Shown here piece after piece: positions 58,401-64,000 of a stretch of 64,000 nt of DNA (position 1 is the first letter of the stretch; the number at the start of each line of letters is the position of its first letter). The notes beneath the pieces were generated by a model that was given only the letters and a program-made list of their open reading frames with translations, had not been told where the DNA came from and ran no database searches. Made by a program: the position numbers and the translations under genes. The stretch comes from Cololabis saira (lineage: Eukaryota; Chordata; Actinopteri; Beloniformes; Belonidae): the NCBI RefSeq assembly GCF_033807715.1, contig NC_084590.1, forward strand, positions 6,719,327-6,783,326. The letters are read 5' to 3'.

Positions 58401-60501
58401 TACAGAGTTTGGACCAAGTTTAGGTGAAATGAGAATTATCTACCTCCAACTTGTTCGGAGTACATTTTGGACAAGCATGTAAGAGGTATAAGAGCGTCTA
58501 TAATGCATAATTACAGCCTTGTGGTCTTCAGCAGCTCAAATGCTCCCAGGGTTCGTCTGAAACACCATCCAATAGCAATTTCACAGAACTACTCTTTTGA
58601 GGAGCGAGCAGCTCTTCAATCATCTGCATAAAAAAAGATCCAAAATCTGAGTGGAAATAAAATAAGAAATAAATCTACTCAGAAGTAGCACAGAGCTGCC
58701 AAATAAAAGCCCAAACACTTAATTACTGCTTCGTGACTTCCATAAAAAGACCTCCCACTGCTCCCCACTCACTCTGCTGTTACCAGTCAGACTGCCAGTC
58801 ATGTTGCCATGGTGACAGGGACAGTTGAAGGCTGTCTTTTTTTGACCTAAAGCTCCTCTCATGCCGTCAGGGCTGACCTCAGGTTAGGACAGATGCCGGG
58901 TTGGTCTAAGAGGACCCATCTGATGATATACATTCTGCTTGCGTGGGCAGCAAATAGTTTTAAAAAATTCTGTAGGATTCTGCTTTCAAAACTTTTATTT
59001 ACTGCTAGACAGCCAGAAGAGACAGTTTAAGAGAGATTTCAAGTCAGGAAGAGCTGAATATGAGCTCTTTAAGAAGGACTCCAGCTGGAGTAAATTAAGG
59101 GAGAAAAGCACTGGCCCAAGAACTGAACCTTGGGGGACTCCACACAGACGCAGAGTCCCCAAAGCTGATCATCAAACTATTTCTACCAAACAGGACCTTA
59201 AACACTTCAGACCCAGGAGTTAACGCTTCATTTCCATGCGCTATGTCAAATATGGAGAATCCCCCACCTCCCACGGGTTGACGCTACGAAATCTGAAATC
59301 CACCCCACAAATTCAGCTTTTAATCACACACACGGTAAGTTATGCTCCATCAAATACCGGGAGGATGAGTTTCACAACGTCAGAAATGACTGTGGTTCTC
59401 ATTGGAATAAATTGACTAAATGTAGCACATCAGTCCAGTGGCGCGAAGGGAACGAGTGCTTAATTATTGTCATTTCCAGTATCAAATCGCAAGAGATAAT
59501 GCAGTTGTGATGATGGAAACCAGAAGAGGAAAACACCAGTGAGTCATGTTTAAAAGGTCAATCAGTGCGTTTACATGCGAAGTTTAATTCCTCTTTAATT
59601 CAGAATTAAAATTAAATACGATTTAATGATTAAAAATTACCATGTAAACACCTAATTCCGAATGAAAATGGCCATTCCGAATTAAACTTAATTCCGAAGT
59701 AAATGGCTGGTTTATTCTGATTTTAAATCTGAATAGAATAATTCTGCGACCATGTATCCACTCATTCCTCTTTAAATTAATTCCGGTCTTTCTTTCTGCT
59801 CGTTCCCTCGCCCGTCTGTCTCCATGACCCTTATATTCCACTGGGCTGGTTTTCCAAACAAAGTTTCAAGATGGCAGCAGTAAACGCTGGTCAAGAGCAG
59901 AGACCATTTTTTTAATAAATAGCTTGGAGGACCTGGAAATAATTAAAAGAACAGATGGAAACAGCTCACAAAATTGTGAGCTTTTCAAAGTTGTTGTCGT
60001 GCTGCTGCTTCAAAAATAAAATCAAAACAAATCCAAAAAGGATGCTAATAATATGGTCCTCCATGTTGTTGCTAATCGAGTAAGTTTGTTTTCTTCCATT
60101 AGACGTAAATACGTAAAGACGTCCACCCCCCTATCCAATCAGAACCTTCCCAACCCCCAGACCTTAAGAGGAATTGGAGAAAGCCGATCAAACGTGTTTT
60201 CCATGTAAACCTCAATTCGGAATTACTATTTCCATGTAAACTGGAAGGAAAATTAAAAGTTCATTCTGAATTATTTAATTTGGCAACCGTGGTCAATCAA
60301 AGGCCCCTCAGAAGTTTAGATTCTCTGAGTTTTTATGCTGTAAAACCACAGTGAAACACCCCCAGAACACCACGTCTATCTGAACAAGATGTACATCTGG
60401 TGGCAAAACTTGGAAAAATCAACACATCAGACTTTTAACTTATTGGTGTACAAGATCAAATGAAACTCACCAACTTTGCAGAGTGGCACGTGAGGCATCA
60501 T
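52437..60501 (-). CDS. il4i1: L-amino-acid oxidase, IL4I1-like
   Basis: Flavoenzyme that oxidises L-amino acids to 2-oxo acids, ammonia and hydrogen peroxide; vertebrate members are secreted or lysosomal and act in immunity. Minus-strand exons: 60501-60471, 58147-57897, 57797-57685, 56184-55983, 55498-55430, 55356-55220 and 53205-52437; all GT-AG, phases 1,0,2,0,0,2; about 523 aa. Hydrophobic signal segment at about 11-36; [15 protein letters not shown] (72-86), the Rossmann FAD motif; [12 protein letters not shown] (99-110); GAMRIP (123-128), with the Arg that binds substrate carboxylate in snake-venom homologues; [15 protein letters not shown] in the substrate domain; and the FAD-binding C-terminus [19 protein letters not shown]-glycosylation sequons at N288, N301, N307 and N323. 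The first exon is the weakest part: its frame is open upstream to its acceptor, and a start codon split over the exon 2 junction is possible. Fish often have several such genes, so the orthologue name is tentative. Confidence 0.9.
53251..54262. mobile_element. Harbinger-like element in oxidase intron 6
   Basis: CAGGGGCCGGATTCACCAAT and GTGAATCCGGCCCCTG are inverted ends, with many TTCTTAAGAA-type subterminal motifs. A plus-strand frame from ATG 53511, [20 protein letters not shown], resembles the Myb-like protein of Harbinger elements and stops early. Confidence 0.7.
54615..54945 (+). repeat. 9-bp minisatellite in oxidase intron 6
   Basis: About 37 units of ACACCAGRG with AACCAGGG and ACAACAGAG variants in a higher-order pattern. 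Because 9 is divisible by 3, open Pro-Glu-Thr or Val-Ser-Leu frames persist on both strands; they are not genes. Confidence 0.95.
55560..55915. other. Unassigned part of oxidase intron 4
   Basis: An 85-codon frame is present, but I recognise no domain in it. It may be a degraded DNA-transposon piece. Confidence 0.3.
56380..56545 (+). repeat. Imperfect tandem repeat in oxidase intron 3
   Basis: About six copies of TACCACATCTTTCTACCACA and TTGGTCTTG-type units, with ATTGG/ATCTG alternation. Confidence 0.8.
56560..57680. other. Rest of oxidase intron 3, no exon recognised
   Basis: A GGCCTCATGTACAAAACGTG terminus of the 26926-28155 family lies near 56920. No further structure is clear. Confidence 0.3.
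58195..59560. other. Oxidase intron 1, mostly unassigned
   Basis: It starts with an L2-type 3' tail (AATCCAATCCGTCTTTATTT near 58201). The rest may be the body of that element, but no reverse-transcriptase frame is readable. Confidence 0.3.
59566..60295. mobile_element. AATTCGGAAT-family MITE, fullest copy
   Basis: GTGCGTTTACATGCGAAGTT at the left, then AATTCCGAAT repeats, CAAGAGCAGAGACCATTT, CCCCTATCCAATCAGAACC and TGTTTTCCATGTAAACCTCA, ending near GGCAACCGTGGTC. It serves as the reference for the copies at 18925, 21956 and 28446. It lies 180 bp from oxidase exon 1. Confidence 0.7.
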
Positions 60502-60579
60502 GTTGAGGAGAGAAGCCCAGAGTTTGGACTTGTTTGCTCTGTTGCTGCTGCTGCCAAGACTAGGAGAGGCGGAGGAAAC
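60502..60579 (-). other. 5' UTR part of the first oxidase coding exon (putative)
   Basis: The exon can start after the acceptor TGTTTTCCAG (on the minus strand; first base 60579). All 26 codons between that acceptor and ATG 60501 are open in frame, so I cannot exclude a longer N-terminus. Confidence 0.4.
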
Positions 60580-61145
60580 CTGGAAAACAGCAGCACATCA
60601 TCATGTTGAGGGAAGAAAAAGTTTTGTCTTCCTCAGAAGTAACTGTGGTCGTGAATTTTTCTAAAACTACAGACACAAAAACACAGATCACGGTAATTAT
60701 GACAGATAATAAAGTCTCGGGGATGAGTAGAGTCCAGGGTTCCAGCGAGCTGACCTCTGTCAAAGTAAAGGTGTTATAAGTTGTGGTAGAGCGATGCATG
60801 ACTGAGGAGAGTTCCTGCCGCAGCTACACTGCCAACGTTGTGACCCGACGCATGAAAGAGCCACGGGAAAACCTGCAGACGGGGTCTGTGCGGCGTTGCG
60901 CACGAGCCCGTCCTAATGATGGACTGGGTGGCTCCAGAAATATTTTCCCACAGCGGCTCCAGAGTCACCCACACTGAACAAATCAGATTAGCGAGGTTAT
61001 ACTAGTCACCAGCTTCGCTCATTTCCTCCATCTTCACTCATTCATGGATCTGACCTGAGACGAGTCATTCAGAGGGATCCAGGAATGAGCGGATCAAACC
61101 CAGAAACGCAGCATTCTTCCACAGGAACCCACACACACTGTTACA

Positions 61146-61455
61146 AATATTGTGCTTGATCTACTTAAAAAAAATAAGGCAACTTTTTGCATGAGATTAT
61201 TATGTAGATCAAGAAAGACTAGTCTTTGTATAAACTACTTAATTTTTTGTATGTAAATAATACTAATGAAGTCAACTTAATTGTGTTAAGTTGACTTCAT
61301 TTATCAAAATTAAGTTGACTTTACTTGCAAATGAATTTTGTACATACTAAAAATTAAGTAGTTTATACAAAGACTAGTCTTTCTTGATCTACATAAAAAT
61401 CTCATGCAAAAAAGTTGCCTTCATTTTTAAGTTTATCAAGCAAGATATTTTTGAC
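61146..61455. mobile_element. Palindromic element (310-bp hairpin)
   Basis: GATCTACTTAAAAAAAATAA and GTAGATCAAGAAAGACTAGT are repeated in inverse order on the right with few mismatches. The fold centres on AAGTCAACTTAATTGTGTTA near 61290. Confidence 0.85.
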
Positions 61456-61827
61456 TGTGGTGTTCTACTTAAACAAATAAAGCATGTTTCATCTAAACGT
61501 TGGTCAATCTGCCCAATAGATTAAAATTGTTAAAGGAAAGGTAAATACAACAAGATCATTGCTTGTTGTTTGTGTGTAAATGAAAAGATTGCCTGGGATT
61601 CACATAAACACTGCTTGTTAAGGAAAAAATGCGCAATGTCTTGTTTTTTGAACAAATGCAGATTAAGTTCAAAACTAGATGCATTCATGTAAAGCAACAA
61701 ACTTCATTTTTAATTGTTAATATCACAGATTTAAATATGTTATATTTACATGCGCTTAGATTTATTTTTTTCAGTGCACAAAGACAGAAAATGACACTGG
61801 GATTAAAGTGAGAGCCATTTCACTTAC

Positions 61828-61902
61828 GTGTGAGAGTATCCGTGGTGATGTGGCCCTGCCGGGGCGTCTCAGGTCTAGAGACCAGAGCTGCCTTTATCAT
61901 GT
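61828..61902 (-). other. Candidate upstream noncoding exon of the oxidase gene
   Basis: On the minus strand the 75 bases lie between TTTTCCAG and a perfect GTAAGT donor. Spliced to 60579 the only ATG frame meets a stop within eight codons, so it would be 5' UTR. Seen from splice signals only. Confidence 0.3.
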
Positions 61903-62274
61903 CTGGAAAATGAAAGCAAAAGAGGATGCAGACATAAGTTTCACCTTCCTGAGTGGAGCTGGAACACTCTTTCTTTCCATTTCCCAAACATGTAAAGAAG
62001 ACAAAACCAAAACACTAAAGTGCCTTAGAAATAAAACTGATTTTGTGCATGTAAAAGACAACAATTAAAGAGAAGATAAGAAAACAAAAGAAAGCAAAAA
62101 AAACAACAAAACAAAGAATTTCATACTTTAACATTTAATATCTTAATTACATGTGCAAAAAGGAGTAGGAAGAAGTGTAAACTTATTTAATCCTACCCCC
62201 ATTCACTAATCATTTATTAACACGTATTTATAATAACTATATTATAATTATACTCACACCCTTACCTATACATA

Positions 62275-62632
62275 CAGGACTGTCTCAGAAAATTAGAATA
62301 TTGTGATAAAGTCCTTTATTTTCTGTAATGTAAAAATGTCATACATTCTGGATTCATTACAAATCAACTGAAATATTGCAAGCCTTTTATTATTTTAATA
62401 TTGCTGATCATGGCTTACAGCTTAAGAAAACTCAAATATCCTATCTCAAAAAATTAAAATATTCTGGGAATCTTAATCTTAAGCTGTAAGCCATAATCAG
62501 CAATATTAAAATAATAAAAGGCTTGCAATATTTCAGTTGATTTGTAATGAATCCAGAACGTATGACAGTTTTGTTTTTTTAGTTGCATTACAGAAAATAA
62601 AGAACTTTATCACAATATTCTAATTTTCTGAG
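62275..62632. mobile_element. Palindromic CAGGACTGTCTC MITE, full copy
   Basis: Nearly perfect hairpin of about 358 bp: GCTTACAGCTTAAG near 62413 is mirrored by CTTAAGCTGTAAGC near 62478. It follows TA and has the same ends as 32442-32753. Confidence 0.85.
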
Positions 62633-62644
62633 ACATATTTTTCA

Positions 62645-62850
62645 CATAATTACAATATACAAATGTATCACATTATAACGTGATAGTTTATTGTTAGAAC
62701 AATATACTATTTATCACGTTATAACGTGAAAAGTTTATTGTTAGAACAATAAACATTTCACGTTATTACAATACACAAACGTATCACGTTATAACGTGAT
62801 CAATTATTGTTCTAACAATAAACCTTTCACGTTATAATATGATACTGATT
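62645..62850. repeat. Alternating array of two dyad motifs
   Basis: Motif A, ATCACGTTATAACGTGAT, and motif B, TATTGTTCTAACAATA (or TATTGTTAGAACAATA), alternate over about 200 bp, each a near-perfect palindrome. Some copies of A are half or mutated (TTCACGTTATTACAATAC). Confidence 0.85.
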
Positions 62851-63339
62851 TTTTTTTCTGGGGTGGCAGCACTACGCTTCCGTACTAAACCAACCTGTTT
62901 GCTCTCTTATTTTATTTTTATTTTTATTTATTTATTTTTTTTAACTTCCTTTATTGTTGGAAAAAACTTGAAATCACCAATAAAGATACAGTTGCAAAAA
63001 AGAAATAAAGCTGAGTAAAGGAGGGATGTCGAGTTTTCATTAGAATAATATAAACAATATATCTAAAATAGGATAGAAATCAGATAATGTAAATAAAATC
63101 GAAAATAGAACATTTTTTAACAATGTCAAAGAAATAAAGAAAGGTGTGACTTGGAGTTTAAAGAAGGTGTTTTCATCGTCCAGATAAATGCACACGCAAC
63201 TCTGACAGTGGGGAAAAGACAAAAAGGACTTAGATAGGAGCGATAGATGGAAACATCCTGGTTTACCAACAAAAATAACCCGCTGGTGCAGTTTCAAACC
63301 CGTTCACTTTGGTCATCAGAGGTGAGAGCAGCTCTATCT

Positions 63340-63590
63340 GCCATCAGAACCGTCCTGGAGGCAGGTGGGCTGGGAATAATCTACATGAAAACCAACACCA
63401 GGCTGCCTTCAAAGTCCCGTATTATACAATTTTGATCCCTATTCGAATTGATCAATATCAATATATTATTACTGATCTTTGATCTCTGATCTTAGCTCCC
63501 TCCCCTTACCCCCCTAGGCTGCACTTGTAAATAAGAAATTTGTTCTTAATTTGCTTGCCTGGTTAAATAAAGGTTAAATAAAAAAAATAA
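63340..63590 (+). mobile_element. LINE 3' end
   Basis: Ends in CCTGGTTAAATAAAGGTTAA followed by an A-rich tail, the same tail as at 34.14 kb. No protein motif is left. Confidence 0.5.
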
Positions 63591-64000
63591 AAAATAAAAT
63601 CAGGACTCTGTTGGATAATGCTACTTGACCTCTGCTTCCCTTGCTACCCGCTCACTCTCTGTCATCGGTTACCTTCCAAAACCATTCAGACTGCCAGTCA
63701 TGTTGCCACGGTGACAGGGGGAAACTGGAGGATGATTCCTCTTTAAAACTTTTATTTACCACTTAATCACTGGAGCAGCGCTTAGATTGGCAGCTGGACA
63801 GCCGGGAATCTGCACCTGAAGGTTTAAGAGTGTAGAATCTTTAAATTTCAATAAAAGCTGACTATGTGATCTTTCTGTTTCATATTCTTATTGATGCAAG
63901 AGTAACAAAGGCACTGACATATGCCAGGGCATATTGGTGACAGCAATGAACATGTGTATGCACCAGTGGATTTAAATTTATATACTTTTAAGAAGGGGGG
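63591..64000. other. No recognised feature
   Basis: Nothing supportable; ACCATTCAGACTGCCAGTCA repeats a phrase from 58.79 kb (CAGACTGCCAGTCATGTTGC), so part of it is an interspersed repeat. Confidence 0.3.

Overview
The window is vertebrate nuclear DNA, most likely from a teleost fish. The reasons are four spliced genes with GT-AG introns whose products match vertebrate families, a fish-type transposon mix (L2-, Rex1-, RTE- and Tx1-like LINEs; hAT, PIF/Harbinger, Tc1/mariner-like and piggyBac-like elements; a tRNA-derived SINE) and many micro- and minisatellites. I cannot name the species. All gene models were read by eye from reading frames, splice signals and family knowledge; no alignment or transcript was available.

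Genes, left to right: il18 (+, coding 20019-28444, 5 coding exons including a 12-nt micro-exon, 190 aa); sdhd (-, 42522 down to 33391, 4 exons, 158 aa); timm8b (+, 45581-46826, 2 exons, 89 aa); and an IL4I1-type L-amino-acid oxidase (-, 60501 down to 52437, 7 coding exons, about 523 aa). il18 and sdhd converge; sdhd and timm8b diverge. The same order and orientation of IL18, SDHD and TIMM8B is known in mammals, which supports the calls. sdhd (complex II anchor) and timm8b (intermembrane-space chaperone) both serve mitochondria and may share regulation. il18 and the oxidase are immune-type genes that flank this pair; no joint function can be read from the sequence.

Layout: 1-20 kb has no recognisable host gene. 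It holds LINE and hAT remnants, a probable LTR split by a GGAA-filled element, a 1.2-kb tandem triplication of GGAA arrays (5.1-8.8 kb), an L2-like LINE whose coding region has grown a 1.4-kb 23-bp minisatellite (9.2-13.2 kb), and a Tx1-like and a second LINE side by side (17.4-18.7 kb). il18 (20-28.4 kb) is invaded heavily: one LINE tail lies on a splice donor, a 16-bp minisatellite fills part of intron 3, and a MITE begins next to the stop codon. 28.5-33 kb is the repeat-rich tail-to-tail interval with sdhd. sdhd introns (33.5-42.5 kb) hold hAT, Harbinger, THAP-domain, RTE and SINE insertions. The 3-kb sdhd/timm8b promoter interval is mostly palindromic elements. 47-52 kb holds LINE ends and a triple-nested hAT. 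52-61 kb is the oxidase gene, and 61-64 kb is hairpin elements and unassigned sequence.

The strongest unusual observations are the LINE-derived il18 splice donor, the transposon abutting the il18 stop, several insertions dated relative to each other by target-site duplications and paralogous empty sites within the same window, minisatellites that seem to have grown from short stretches inside transposons, and an alternating array of two different dyads at 62.65-62.85 kb. I found no prokaryote-type operon, CRISPR or defence system.
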